Below, one piece after another: positions 17,391 through 26,408 of a DNA stretch of 64,000 nt. Under the pieces are notes generated by a model. The model ran no database searches, was not told the origin of the DNA, and saw only the letters and a program-made list of their open reading frames with translations. The DNA is from Lachnospiraceae bacterium. Its GTDB lineage: Bacteria; Bacillota; Clostridia; Lachnospirales; Lachnospiraceae. The first letter of the stretch is position 1; every line of letters starts with the position of its first letter. Location of the stretch: assembly GCA_022794265.1 (NCBI GenBank), contig JAAWEK010000011.1, positions 62,001 to 126,000 on the forward strand. The letters are read 5' to 3'. Position numbers and translations under genes: made by a program.

Positions 17391-17446
17391 ATATCGTTTT
17401 TATAAAATCTGATAAGGACCGACAAATTAAAAAAAGGAGTGAGATT

Positions 17447-19567
17447 ATGCTGAACATGGGTAAAAAGATTGTAAAGTTAAGAATTCCCATCTTGATTATT
17501 AGCTTTCTTCTATTGATTCCGTCAGGTTTTGTGTATCTGAATACCAGAATTAATTATGATATTCTTTCTTACCTGCCGGGAAATATTGATACCATGAAAG
17601 GACAGGAGATTTTATTAGACGAATTTGGTACGGGAGCATTCTCTTTATGTGTTGTGGAAGGAATGGGGGATAAAGAGGTAACGGAGTTAAAAAAGAATAT
17701 TGAAAATGTGGAACATGTAAAAAGTGTTATCTGGTATGATACACTGGCAGACATATCGATGCCGATGGAAGCACTTCCGGAAAATATTGTTGACGCTTTC
17801 AATAATAAAGAAAAGGGAAGTACGCTGCTGATGGTATTATTTGATACCTCCAGTTCGGCAGATGAGACATTAGAGGCGATTGAAGAAATCCGCTCTATGA
17901 CCAAGAAACAATGTCTGCTTGGCGGAATGTCAGCCATTATTACGGATATGAAGAAGATAAGTAACAGTGAGGCTCTGATGTATGTAGTGATTGCCGCAGC
18001 TTTAACGGCAATCGTACTGGCTCTGACGATGGATTCATTTCTGATACCCATATTCTTCCTGTTAAGCATAGGCATGGCGATTATCTATAATCTGGGAAGT
18101 AATTTTGTGGCGGGAGAAATATCATTTATAACCCAGGCATTAGCCGCCGTATTACAATTGGCTGTTACCATGGATTACTCCATATTTCTCTGGCATTCCT
18201 ATCAGGAATACAGAGAGAAATATCCGGATGACAATAACAGGGCTATGGCGCATGCCATTTCCAATACCATTGTTTCGGTTGTGGGTAGTTCCATTACCAC
18301 TGTTGCCGGATTTGTGGCTATGTGTTTTATGACGTTTACACTGGGACTGGATTTAGGTGTGGTAATGGCTAAAGGCGTTGTCATTGGCGTTATCGGTTGT
18401 GTAACTATCCTGCCGTCCATGATACTGGTATTTGATAAGGCGATAGAGAAAACTAAACATAAGCCGATTATACCGGACCTGGGGAAAATAGGAAGCTTTG
18501 TAACAAAAAAATATGGAATTTTTATAGCGGTGTTTCTGATTATTCTGGGACCTGCATTATATGGATATACCCATAATGAAGTTTATTATGATCTGGCAGG
18601 AACATTGCCAAAGGATCTGGAAAGTGTAATGGCAAACAGTAAGCTGGAAGAGGATTACGGAATGGGAGCTACCCATATGATTTTGGCGGACAGTAGTCTG
18701 TCTGCAAAGGAATCCAAAGCAATGCTGAATGAAATAAAAACGGTGGATGGTGTAAAACTGGCGGCCGGCTGGGACAGTATTATAGGCTCTGCCATACCAG
18801 AAGAAATGATTCCGGATGGATTTAAGGCAATCCTGAAAAGTGAAAAATACCAGCTGATTCTTATAATGTCAGAATATATGACGGCTTCCGATGAAGTAAA
18901 TACACAGTGCGATGAAATCAGGAATATTATCAGGAAATATGATGAGAAAAGTATGCTGATTGGAGAGGCACCATGTACACAGGATTTGATAACCATAACG
19001 GATAAGGATTTTAAGACGGTCAGTGCGGTTTCCATTGTACTTATATTCATAATTATAGCGGCAGTGCTGAAATCCGTTTCTTTACCGGTTATCCTTGTAG
19101 TGGTCATTGAATTTGCAATCTTTATTAACATGGGTATACCATCTTATACTGGAACGGTACTTCCGTTTATCGCTTCTATCGTAATTGGAACTATTCAGTT
19201 GGGGGCAACTGTGGATTATGCGATTTTAATGACAAATAAATATAAAAAGGCAAGACACAATGGAGCTGATAAGCAGGAAGCCATTTCTGGTGCACTAAAC
19301 AGTTCTCTGCAGTCTGTATTTGTAAGTGCCATGAGTTTTTTTGCGGCTACTTTTGGTGTGGGATTATATTCCAGCATAGATATGATAAGTTCGTTATGCG
19401 TACTACTGGCACGGGGAGCATTCATCAGTCTTCTGGTTGTTGCATTCATACTGCCGGCAATGTTTATGGTATTTGATAAATTAATTTTAAAAACAAGTGC
19501 AGGATTTAAGCCGAAGACAGAAGAAAGTAAAGCGGCTCGTAAATTTGAAAGGAGAGAAATGGTATGA
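17447..19567 (+). CDS. MMPL/RND-type transporter
   Basis: 707 residues with the two-fold MMPL layout: one helix at the start, an extracytoplasmic domain of ~150 residues, five helices, then the same again. Conserved features include TMDYSIFLWHSYQEYR in the first half and the matching ATVDYAILMTNKYKKAR in the second, both at the proton-relay helix region. Substrate unknown; related proteins export lipids or hydrophobic compounds. The ATG at 17447 follows AAAGGAG. The stop overlaps the next gene's start (ATGA), so the two are co-translated. Confidence 0.9.
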   Translation: MLNMGKKIVKLRIPILIISFLLLIPSGFVYLNTRINYDILSYLPGNIDTMKGQEILLDEFGTGAFSLCVVEGMGDKEVTELKKNIENVEHVKSVIWYDTLADISMPMEALPENIVDAFNNKEKGSTLLMVLFDTSSSADETLEAIEEIRSMTKKQCLLGGMSAIITDMKKISNSEALMYVVIAAALTAIVLALTMDSFLIPIFFLLSIGMAIIYNLGSNFVAGEISFITQALAAVLQLAVTMDYSIFLWHSYQEYREKYPDDNNRAMAHAISNTIVSVVGSSITTVAGFVAMCFMTFTLGLDLGVVMAKGVVIGVIGCVTILPSMILVFDKAIEKTKHKPIIPDLGKIGSFVTKKYGIFIAVFLIILGPALYGYTHNEVYYDLAGTLPKDLESVMANSKLEEDYGMGATHMILADSSLSAKESKAMLNEIKTVDGVKLAAGWDSIIGSAIPEEMIPDGFKAILKSEKYQLILIMSEYMTASDEVNTQCDEIRNIIRKYDEKSMLIGEAPCTQDLITITDKDFKTVSAVSIVLIFIIIAAVLKSVSLPVILVVVIEFAIFINMGIPSYTGTVLPFIASIVIGTIQLGATVDYAILMTNKYKKARHNGADKQEAISGALNSSLQSVFVSAMSFFAATFGVGLYSSIDMISSLCVLLARGAFISLLVVAFILPAMFMVFDKLILKTSAGFKPKTEESKAARKFERREMV

Positions 19568-21960
19568 AAAAAAATATTAAAACAATAACGGCTCTGTCAC
19601 TAGCAACAGTGTTAGCAGTTTCTGGTGTTATGTATGCTTCGTTTACCGGTTCAGAAACAGAAGTAAAAGCAGATGTGGAATCCCAAGAGGCAGAAGATAC
19701 CATTACCCGGACCATAGAGGATAATATCGGCTTTTCTACAGAAGGCGTAGATAAGGAAGAAACGGTATATGTTATTTCGGATGCAAACGGAAACGTTACG
19801 AAAACAATTGTCAGTGACTGGCTGAAAAATAAAGAAGGCAGCGATATGCTCACGGATAAATCGGATTTAAAAGATATAGAAAATGTAAAATCAGATGGGG
19901 GATATACAGAAGGGGAAAATCATGAGATTACCTGGGAAGCAGATGGCAGCGATATATATTATCAGGGTACCAGTGATAAACCGTTGCCGGTAGATGTAAA
20001 GGTATCTTATTATTTGGATGGTAAAGAAATTTCACCGAAGGAACTGGCAGGGAAGAGCGGAAAAGTGAAAATCAGATTTGATTATATTCCAAAGGAAAAA
20101 CGGCAGGTTCAGCTCAACGGAGAAAATGAAGAACTTTATGTGCCATTTACCATGGTGTCAGGATGCCTGCTTTCGAATGATAAGTTTACCAATATAGAGG
20201 TAAGTAATGGTAAAGTTATTAATGACGGAGACAGAAGCATTGTTGCAGGCGTTGGATTTGCAGGATTAAGCGAGGATTTGGATTTAAGTTCCATTCTAAA
20301 AGAGTCTAAACCAAAGATTCCTGATTATGTGGAAGTTACGGCAGATGTAAAAGATTTCTCGTTGATGATGACTTTGACATTTGGAACAGCGGATTTACTA
20401 AATGCTGTAGATATAGATGATACAAATACAATGGAAGAATTGGAACAGAAGATTGATGAACTGATATCTGCCACAAATCAGTTGAAAGATGGTGCAGGGC
20501 AGCTGGAAAACGGGGCGGTGGTGTTACAGACTGGTTTTCTGACATATGCCTCCGGAATTCATCAGCTTTCTGATGGAATATACTCACTGGATGCTGGTGC
20601 TAAACAGTTGGCGGAAAAATCTAAAGAGTTTGTAAGCGGACTAAATACAGCCCTAAACGGAACCAATCAGATACTTGAGGGGCTTTCAGGAGAACAGGGA
20701 GCTGTTGCCGGCGCAGAACGGCTGGCAGCAGGAGCGGAAGAATTAAACGCCGGTGTAGCCAATCTGCAGAACAGCATTGGAAATAAAGAAAACCGGGAAT
20801 CGGTCATAGGAGGAATATATTCACTGACAAATGGAGCTGCAGATCTGAATCAAGGACTTTCCCAAATTCTGAAAGGTTTTGATGATGTAAAAGATGAAAA
20901 CGGAAATGTGGTTCAGACGGGACTGGAAAATGGGTTAAAAGCAGTGCTGCAGGCGCTGGGCGGAACGGATAAAAATACAGTAATACAGGATGCTGCCGGA
21001 GGAAATCCAAAGACGCTTCAGGGAGGAGTTGCCGCAGTAGATAACGGAATGGGGCAGTTACAGGACGGTGTGGCCGATATGGTACAGAGCATTGAAGCCA
21101 GTATAGCAGATAATACAGCAAAAATGAAGCAGATAGAATCTGCATTGGCATACATTAAACAGATAGGAATCGACCCGGCAACAGGAACAGCGGCATCTGC
21201 GGAAGCGGTGGAATCCTATAAAACCAATTATGCGGCGCTTTCGGGAGCAAATACGGCATTGCAGACGGTAATCGCCCAGATGGATGAAGCAAATCTGAAG
21301 GAAAATCTTCAGGTTTTGAAGTCCGGAACAGAGTCTTTAAAAAAAGGAACGGCAGAATTGGCAGGAGCAGTTTCACAGTTATCCGGTGGCGTTTCTCAGA
21401 TAAAAGCAGGAGTACAGTCGGCAAAGGATGGTTCAGAATCTTTAGCAGCCGGTGCCAATAAACTGAATTCTGGTATGCCTGCTCTTGAATCAGGGGTAGC
21501 GGCTCTGAAAAATGGTACAGCGGCTTTGGAAGAGGGGGCAAAAGCGTTATCCGGAGGAGTACAGACTTTGTTTGCAGCTGTTAACACCCAGCTTCAGCCG
21601 GGCTTACAGCAATTATATGAAGGGGGCGTTTTGTTAAGTGGTTCTCTGGATATGTTGTATGCTGGTACACAAACGGCGGCAGCAGGTTCGGCACAGATTG
21701 AATCAGGAACTACCGAACTTTCAGAAGGTATCGATAAACTGACTACCGGTACTAAAACCCTGAATGACGGTATTGGCACATTTAAAGAAGAAGGTGTGGA
21801 TAAAATTGCAGATGCACTGAACGGCGATGTTAAAACTGTGACTGACAGAATAAAAGCAACTTTGCAAGCATCAAAAGACTATCATGTATATTCGTTATCC
21901 GGTGATAATAAGACTGCAAGCGTTAAATTTATTTATAGAACAGAAGAAATAAAGAAATAA
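19564..21960 (+). CDS. Exported LxxG heptad-repeat (YhgE/Pip-like) protein
   Basis: 798 residues. A signal peptide or membrane anchor (~5-27) leads into a ~270-residue beta-rich region (NEELYVPFTMVSGCLLSND). From ~295 to ~765 there is a long run of degenerate LxxG units every 7 residues (LKDGAGQLENGAVVLQTG; LAAGANKLNSG; LEEGAKALSGG), which form a long coiled rod. The similar YhgE/Pip family adds C-terminal membrane helices that are missing here. The 4-base overlap with the MMPL gene argues for a joint export machine, the rod perhaps bridging the wall (inference). Confidence 0.82.
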   Translation: MKKNIKTITALSLATVLAVSGVMYASFTGSETEVKADVESQEAEDTITRTIEDNIGFSTEGVDKEETVYVISDANGNVTKTIVSDWLKNKEGSDMLTDKSDLKDIENVKSDGGYTEGENHEITWEADGSDIYYQGTSDKPLPVDVKVSYYLDGKEISPKELAGKSGKVKIRFDYIPKEKRQVQLNGENEELYVPFTMVSGCLLSNDKFTNIEVSNGKVINDGDRSIVAGVGFAGLSEDLDLSSILKESKPKIPDYVEVTADVKDFSLMMTLTFGTADLLNAVDIDDTNTMEELEQKIDELISATNQLKDGAGQLENGAVVLQTGFLTYASGIHQLSDGIYSLDAGAKQLAEKSKEFVSGLNTALNGTNQILEGLSGEQGAVAGAERLAAGAEELNAGVANLQNSIGNKENRESVIGGIYSLTNGAADLNQGLSQILKGFDDVKDENGNVVQTGLENGLKAVLQALGGTDKNTVIQDAAGGNPKTLQGGVAAVDNGMGQLQDGVADMVQSIEASIADNTAKMKQIESALAYIKQIGIDPATGTAASAEAVESYKTNYAALSGANTALQTVIAQMDEANLKENLQVLKSGTESLKKGTAELAGAVSQLSGGVSQIKAGVQSAKDGSESLAAGANKLNSGMPALESGVAALKNGTAALEEGAKALSGGVQTLFAAVNTQLQPGLQQLYEGGVLLSGSLDMLYAGTQTAAAGSAQIESGTTELSEGIDKLTTGTKTLNDGIGTFKEEGVDKIADALNGDVKTVTDRIKATLQASKDYHVYSLSGDNKTASVKFIYRTEEIKK

Positions 21961-22000
21961 AAAAGAAAACTGGACGGAGTCTTTCATTTGTTGTATCATG

Positions 22001-22056
22001 TATGAATCAGGCAGTTTGAGACATTGTAACAATAATTTTGAACTGCCTGATTCATA
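22001..22056. repeat. Long perfect hairpin without T-tract
   Basis: TATGAATCAGGCAGTT (22001-22016) and AACTGCCTGATTCATA (22041-22056) form a 16-bp perfect stem around a 24-base loop. No U-run follows on either strand, so it is not a standard terminator. It sits between the LxxG gene and the DUF951 gene. Confidence 0.7.
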
Positions 22057-22117
22057 AAAACAGCGAAGAAAGGAGCCGTCTGTTTTTGTTAATGGGCAGC
22101 GGCCGGTGTATTCAGAA

Positions 22118-22297
22118 ATGGATTTTGAAATTGGACAGATAATCAGGCTGAAAAAAAAGCATCCCTGCGGCGGCGATACATGGGAAGTTCTACGGGTAGG
22201 CGCTGATTTCAGATTAAAATGCTGTGGATGCGGGCATCAGATTATGATACCCAGAACTACGGTGGAAAAAAGTATTTCGCATAAGAAAAATAAATAA
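22118..22297 (+). CDS. DUF951 family small protein
   Basis: About 60 residues: MDFEIGQIIRLKKKHPCGG, then WEVLRVGADFRLKCCGCGHQ and an IPR motif, the full signature of DUF951, a small Firmicutes family of unknown function with a probable Cys-based zinc site (PCG and CCGCG). The ATG at 22118 matches the usual family N-terminus; a GTG at 22106 is in frame. Neither has a clear ribosome site. It lies ahead of the rpsF operon, a common position in Clostridia as far as I recall. Confidence 0.88.
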   Translation: MDFEIGQIIRLKKKHPCGGDTWEVLRVGADFRLKCCGCGHQIMIPRTTVEKSISHKKNK

Positions 22298-22338
22298 GAA
22301 AGAAATGTCAAAAAAACTGAATTTGGAATAAAAAAAAC

Positions 22339-22367
22339 TTGCATAATACTGGAAGATATGCTAGACT
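22339..22367 (+). promoter_or_regulatory. Candidate promoter of rpsF-ssb-rpsR
   Basis: TTGCAT (22339-22344), 17-base spacer, TAGACT (22362-22367), giving a leader of about 70 bases. Confidence 0.55.
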
Positions 22368-22396
22368 AATTATTCGTGATATATTAATTTATCCTT

Positions 22397-22417
22397 GTTC
22401 CTTATAGAATAAGGGAC
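22397..22417 (+). promoter_or_regulatory. rpsF leader hairpin
   Basis: GTTCCTTAT pairs with ATAAGGGAC (9 bp with one G-U, 3-base loop) 30 bases before the rpsF start. rpsF leaders of many bacteria bind the S6:S18 complex for feedback. I could not confirm the defining bulge sequence, so this is only a candidate. Confidence 0.4.
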
Positions 22418-22446
22418 CAGAGACCAGAAGGAGGTAAAAGAGACGC

Positions 22447-22737
22447 ATGAACAAATATGAATTAGCAGTAGTTGTCAGCGCAAAACTCGAAGATGAAGAA
22501 AGAGCTGCTACAATCGAAAAAGTGAAGGAATATATTACACGTTTCGGTGGAACAGTTACAAATGTTGATGAATGGGGTAAGAAGAGACTTGCTTACGAAA
22601 TTCAGAAAATGAGAGAAGCATTTTACTACTTCATCAAGTTTGAATCTGACTCACAGTGTCCGGCACAGGTTGAGAATTCAATCCGTATTATGGAAAACGT
22701 TATCAGATTTTTATGTGTGAAAGAAGAAGCTGAATAA
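22447..22737 (+). CDS. rpsF: 30S ribosomal protein S6
   Basis: 96 residues of normal S6 length, beginning MNKYELAVVVSAKLEDEERA. The conserved WGKKRLAYEI segment (~43-52) and the typical closing VIRFLCVKE are present. It binds S18 in the small-subunit platform. AGAAGGAGG precedes the ATG. It is the first gene of the standard Firmicutes trio rpsF-ssb-rpsR. Confidence 0.98.
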   Translation: MNKYELAVVVSAKLEDEERAATIEKVKEYITRFGGTVTNVDEWGKKRLAYEIQKMREAFYYFIKFESDSQCPAQVENSIRIMENVIRFLCVKEEAE

Positions 22738-22818
22738 TTGCACAGGTGCAGTTGCACAAAGGTGCTTGATTTATGAGATATTCGATTCGATACAAAGGAT
22801 ATTCGGAAAAGAGGTTGT

Positions 22819-23262
22819 ATGAATAAAGTTATTCTTGTGGGTCGTCTGACCAGAGACCCAGATGTAAGATATTCCCAAGGTGAGCAGGCTATGGCAATCG
22901 CAAGATTTACTTTGGCCGTAGACCGCAGATTTAAAAGAGATGGAGAGGCAACGGCAGATTTCATCAGTTGTGTAGCATTTGGTAAGACAGGTGAGTTTAT
23001 TGAAAGATATGTTCATCAGGGGACTAAACTTGTTGTGGAAGGCAGAATCCAGACAGGTAGTTATACAAATAAAGATGGCGTAAAAGTATACACAACGGAT
23101 GTTGTGGTAGAAAATACGGAATTTGCTGAAAGCAAAGCTGCAGCAGGCAGTCATGAAGGGGGCGGCTATCAGGCAGCAAGACCAGAACCAATCAGCGCAG
23201 CCGGTGATGGTTTTATGAACATACCGGATGGCGTGGAGGATGAAGGTTTACCATTCAACTAA
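22819..23262 (+). CDS. ssb: Single-stranded DNA-binding protein
   Basis: 147 residues. The OB fold covers ~1-105 (MNKVILVGRLTRDPDVRYSQ; FISCVAFGKTGEFIERYVHQG; VVEGRIQTGSYTNKDG). A short flexible linker leads to the acidic tip (DEGLPFN), a variant of the usual DDDIPF tail that recruits replication proteins. It lies between rpsF and rpsR as in other Firmicutes. Confidence 0.97.
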   Translation: MNKVILVGRLTRDPDVRYSQGEQAMAIARFTLAVDRRFKRDGEATADFISCVAFGKTGEFIERYVHQGTKLVVEGRIQTGSYTNKDGVKVYTTDVVVENTEFAESKAAAGSHEGGGYQAARPEPISAAGDGFMNIPDGVEDEGLPFN

Positions 23263-23298
23263 AATCATTTAATTAAAGTATAGAAGGAGGCCATTTCA

Positions 23299-23571
23299 AT
23301 GCCATATAATAAATCTGAAAAAGGCGACAGAAGCGATTCTCCAATGAAGAGAAGAGGCGGACGCAGAAGAAAAAAAGTCTGCGTATTCTGTGGCGAGAAG
23401 AATAATACAATTGATTTCAAGGATGTAAATAAGTTAAAGAGATATGTATCTGAAAGAGGCAAGATTCTTCCTAGAAGAATTACCGGAAATTGCGCAAAAC
23501 ATCAGAGAGCGCTTACCGTTGCTATCAAGCGTGCAAGACATATCGCACTTATGCCTTATACATTAGATTAA
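23299..23571 (+). CDS. rpsR: 30S ribosomal protein S18
   Basis: 90 residues. Core features: [53 protein letters not shown] and the final [11 protein letters not shown]. The CVFC pair and the later single Cys suggest the zinc-type variant of S18. GAAGGAGG precedes the ATG. Last gene of the operon, followed by a strong terminator. Confidence 0.98.
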   Translation: MPYNKSEKGDRSDSPMKRRGGRRRKKVCVFCGEKNNTIDFKDVNKLKRYVSERGKILPRRITGNCAKHQRALTVAIKRARHIALMPYTLD

Positions 23572-23578
23572 TTTTTTG

Positions 23579-23612
23579 GAGCGACATATTTTTGAGTATG
23601 TCGCTCTTTTTG
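23579..23612 (+). terminator. Intrinsic terminator of rpsF-ssb-rpsR
   Basis: GAGCGACATA pairs with TATGTCGCTC (10 bp, 8-base loop), then TTTTT. Confidence 0.92.
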
Positions 23613-23667
23613 CATAAGAGCGTGTTTGAAAAATCATTTCAGCCATCTGTCTGGGGCAGTCCATTAT

Positions 23668-23696
23668 TTGCTATTTTTTATGAAAGATGATATAAT
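23668..23696 (+). promoter_or_regulatory. Promoter of gdpP-rplI-dnaB
   Basis: TTGCTA (23668-23673), 17-base spacer, TATAAT (23691-23696), 66 bases ahead of gdpP. A TTGACA at 23722-23727 lacks a good -10. Confidence 0.6.
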
Positions 23697-23761
23697 AACA
23701 CGTATCGCGAATAAGATATCATTGACAAATAATGATATAGATTTTTATGCATAGGTGCAAA

Positions 23762-25870
23762 ATGAATAATATGGAAGAAAAGAAGAATAAAAGTAAAAAT
23801 ACAAATATTAATAAATATCAGATACAGGGAAAAACACCGCTTTATCTTCGCATGCCGGTATATTTATGCCTTTTGCTGCTTCCGGCAGAAGTCTGGTTGT
23901 GTATAAAGGATATCCTGCCGGGAGGAATTCTGGGTGTTGTAACGATTGCCTACTTTATATTGACATATATTATATATCGTTACAGTAAAAAACGATATCT
24001 GCAGGAAATGGTGGAATTCGCCACTGATTATACACAGGTGCAGAAAAGACTTATCAAAGATTTGGAACTGCCCTATGGATTATTGGATAAAGCGGGAAGA
24101 ATTTTATGGACCAATAAATCTTTGGCGGAAATCATGCCGGATACAGGATTTAAACCGATTTATTCTGTGTTTGACAACATTCAGGAGGATGTTCTGGATT
24201 TTTCCGGCCAGGATGGTGAGAAAAAGGTAGAAATTCATTATAATAATCATTATTATAAAGCGGAATTTAGCAGAATATCCATAGATGAAAGTTTTTCCGG
24301 CGCCCATTCTGTGATTGACGGAGAGGCGGAGGAATATGATGATGCAGGTGGAGAATATCTGATTGCCATGTATCTGTTTGACGAAACGGAAATAAAACGT
24401 TTGCTGAAAGAAAATTCGGAACAGAAAATGGTGGCCGGATTAATCTATCTGGATAATTATGATGATGCCCTGCAAAGTGTTGAAGATGTCAGACGTTCTC
24501 TTCTGATTGCTCTGATTGACAGAAAAATAAATAAGTATTTTGCAACATATAACGGCGTTGTAAAGAAAATGGAAAAAGATAAATATTTCGTTATTATTAA
24601 ACAGAAATATGTTTCTTTGTTACAAAGCAATAAATTTTCCATACTGGACGAAGTGAAAGCAGTCAACATTGGAAATGAAATGGCTGTAACCATCAGTATC
24701 GGTCTGGGTGTGAACGGCGAAGAATATCCGCAGAATTGTGAATATTCACGGATTGCCATTGACCTGGCGCTGGGACGAGGGGGAGACCAGGCGGTTGTCA
24801 AAGACGGAGAAAAGATATATTTCTATGGCGGCAAATCCAAGCAGGTAGAAAAAAATACCAGGGTTAAGGCCAGGGTTAAGGCCCATGCGTTGAGAGAACT
24901 GTTGGAGACAAAAGATAAAGTAATCATAATGGGCCACAAGATAGGCGATATTGATTCCTTTGGCTCGGCCATCGGCATCTACAGAGCTTCAAAAGCGATT
25001 AATAAAAAGGTGCATATCGTTATTAATGAGATAACCACATCCATACGTCCGATGATGGAAAAGTTTATTGAAAACGATGAGTACGAAGACGATATATTTG
25101 TGAAAAGTGAACAGGCTATAGAGCTGGTAGATGCCAATACGGCAGTTGTAGTGGTGGATGTAAACCGGCCCAGTTATGTGGAATGTCCGGAGATTTTAAA
25201 CAAATCCAAAGCTATTGTGGTACTGGACCACCACCGGCAGAGCAGTGAAGTGATTGAAAATGCTTCCCTGTCTTATATAGAGCCTTATGCCTCTTCTGCT
25301 TCCGAAATGGTTGCGGAGATTTTGCAGTATTTTTACGACGGTATAAAGATAAGGTCGGTAGAAGCGGATGCCATGTATGCTGGTATTATGATTGATACCA
25401 ATAATTTTGCGAAGAAAACCGGTGTCAGAACTTTTGAAGCGGCGGCGTTTTTAAGGAAATGTGGCGCTGATGTCACCAGGGTGCGCAAATTGTTCCGGGA
25501 TACCATGGATGATTACAGGGCGAAGGCGGAAGCTATCCGGAGTGCGGAAGTATTTAACGAAGTATATGCCATGGCGGTTTGTCCGTCGGAAGGTCTGGAC
25601 AGTCCCACTGTGGTAGGGGCCCAGGCGGCCGATGAATTGTTGAATATCAGAGGAATTAAAGCAGCATTTGTATTGACCGAACATAATAATAAGATATATG
25701 TAAGCGCCCGTTCCATGGGTGAATTAAGCGTTCAGCTTATTATGGAGCGGCTGGGCGGAGGCGGACATCTGGACACGGCAGGAGCACAGCTGGAAAACGT
25801 CTCGGTGGGCGAGGCAAAAAAGATTGTGAAAGATACCATAGATGCCATGACGGCAGCCGGAGAAGTGTAA
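23762..25870 (+). CDS. gdpP: c-di-AMP phosphodiesterase (GdpP-like)
   Basis: About 702 residues in the GdpP layout: two membrane helices (~30-70), a PAS-like region (~85-220), a degenerate GGDEF domain (~220-360) and DHH/DHHA1 domains (~380-700). DHH motifs: GHKIGDIDSFGSAIG (~390), VVVDVNRP, VVLDHHR (~488) and GIMIDTNNF; DHHA1 has GGGGHLDTAGAQL (~665). The enzyme hydrolyses c-di-AMP to pApA and so affects potassium and cell-wall homeostasis. The block gdpP-rplI-dnaB is conserved in Firmicutes. ATG 23762 has AGGTG upstream; an in-frame ATG at 23747 is less likely. Confidence 0.93.
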   Translation: MNNMEEKKNKSKNTNINKYQIQGKTPLYLRMPVYLCLLLLPAEVWLCIKDILPGGILGVVTIAYFILTYIIYRYSKKRYLQEMVEFATDYTQVQKRLIKDLELPYGLLDKAGRILWTNKSLAEIMPDTGFKPIYSVFDNIQEDVLDFSGQDGEKKVEIHYNNHYYKAEFSRISIDESFSGAHSVIDGEAEEYDDAGGEYLIAMYLFDETEIKRLLKENSEQKMVAGLIYLDNYDDALQSVEDVRRSLLIALIDRKINKYFATYNGVVKKMEKDKYFVIIKQKYVSLLQSNKFSILDEVKAVNIGNEMAVTISIGLGVNGEEYPQNCEYSRIAIDLALGRGGDQAVVKDGEKIYFYGGKSKQVEKNTRVKARVKAHALRELLETKDKVIIMGHKIGDIDSFGSAIGIYRASKAINKKVHIVINEITTSIRPMMEKFIENDEYEDDIFVKSEQAIELVDANTAVVVVDVNRPSYVECPEILNKSKAIVVLDHHRQSSEVIENASLSYIEPYASSASEMVAEILQYFYDGIKIRSVEADAMYAGIMIDTNNFAKKTGVRTFEAAAFLRKCGADVTRVRKLFRDTMDDYRAKAEAIRSAEVFNEVYAMAVCPSEGLDSPTVVGAQAADELLNIRGIKAAFVLTEHNNKIYVSARSMGELSVQLIMERLGGGGHLDTAGAQLENVSVGEAKKIVKDTIDAMTAAGEV

Positions 25871-25938
25871 TATAATTGGTGAACAGTGAAAGTGTATAAG
25901 AAAGGGCGGTCCTTTTCAGACCGGATGGTGAAAAGATA

Positions 25939-26385
25939 ATGGAAGTTATTTTATTGGAAGACGTAAAATCCCTTGGTAAAAAAGGTCAGATTGTAAAAGT
26001 AAACGATGGGTATGCCAGAAACTTTATATTAAAAAAGAATCTGGGACTGGAGGCGAACAGTAAAAACCTGAATGATTTAAAACTACAGGAAGCCAATAAT
26101 GCAAAGATTGCAAAGGAAAAACTGGAAAATGCGAAAAAACAGGCAGAGGAGCTGAAAGAAGCTTCCGTAACCGTAAAGTTAAAGACCGGCGCCGGCGGAA
26201 AAACCTTTGGTTCAATTTCGGCAAAGGAAATTGCTCAGGCAGCAAAAGATCAGTTAAATATGGATATTGATAAAAAGAAACTGGTGCTGCAGGAGGCAAT
26301 TAAATCCTTAGGCTGTCATATTGTACAGCTTAAACTGCATCCGGAAGTAACGGCAGAGCTGACGGTAAAAGTAGTAGAAGAATAA
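25939..26385 (+). CDS. rplI: 50S ribosomal protein L9
   Basis: 148 residues, full L9 length: [20 protein letters not shown] and [18 protein letters not shown] in the N-terminal rRNA-binding domain, a long connecting helix (~45-75), and the C-terminal domain with [12 protein letters not shown] and [15 protein letters not shown]. Between gdpP and dnaB as expected. Confidence 0.98.
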   Translation: MEVILLEDVKSLGKKGQIVKVNDGYARNFILKKNLGLEANSKNLNDLKLQEANNAKIAKEKLENAKKQAEELKEASVTVKLKTGAGGKTFGSISAKEIAQAAKDQLNMDIDKKKLVLQEAIKSLGCHIVQLKLHPEVTAELTVKVVEE

Positions 26386-26408
26386 GGTATCAGACGAAGA
26401 GGTAGACA

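Noticed and set aside
20336-21779. Several antisense frames within the LxxG-repeat gene
   Set aside because: They are by-products of the regular heptad codon pattern; the sense frame has the signal peptide, ribosome site and operon overlap.
22397-22417. Confident S6:S18 regulatory motif
   Set aside because: The hairpin is real but the defining bulge sequence could not be recognised, so it is kept only as a low-confidence candidate.
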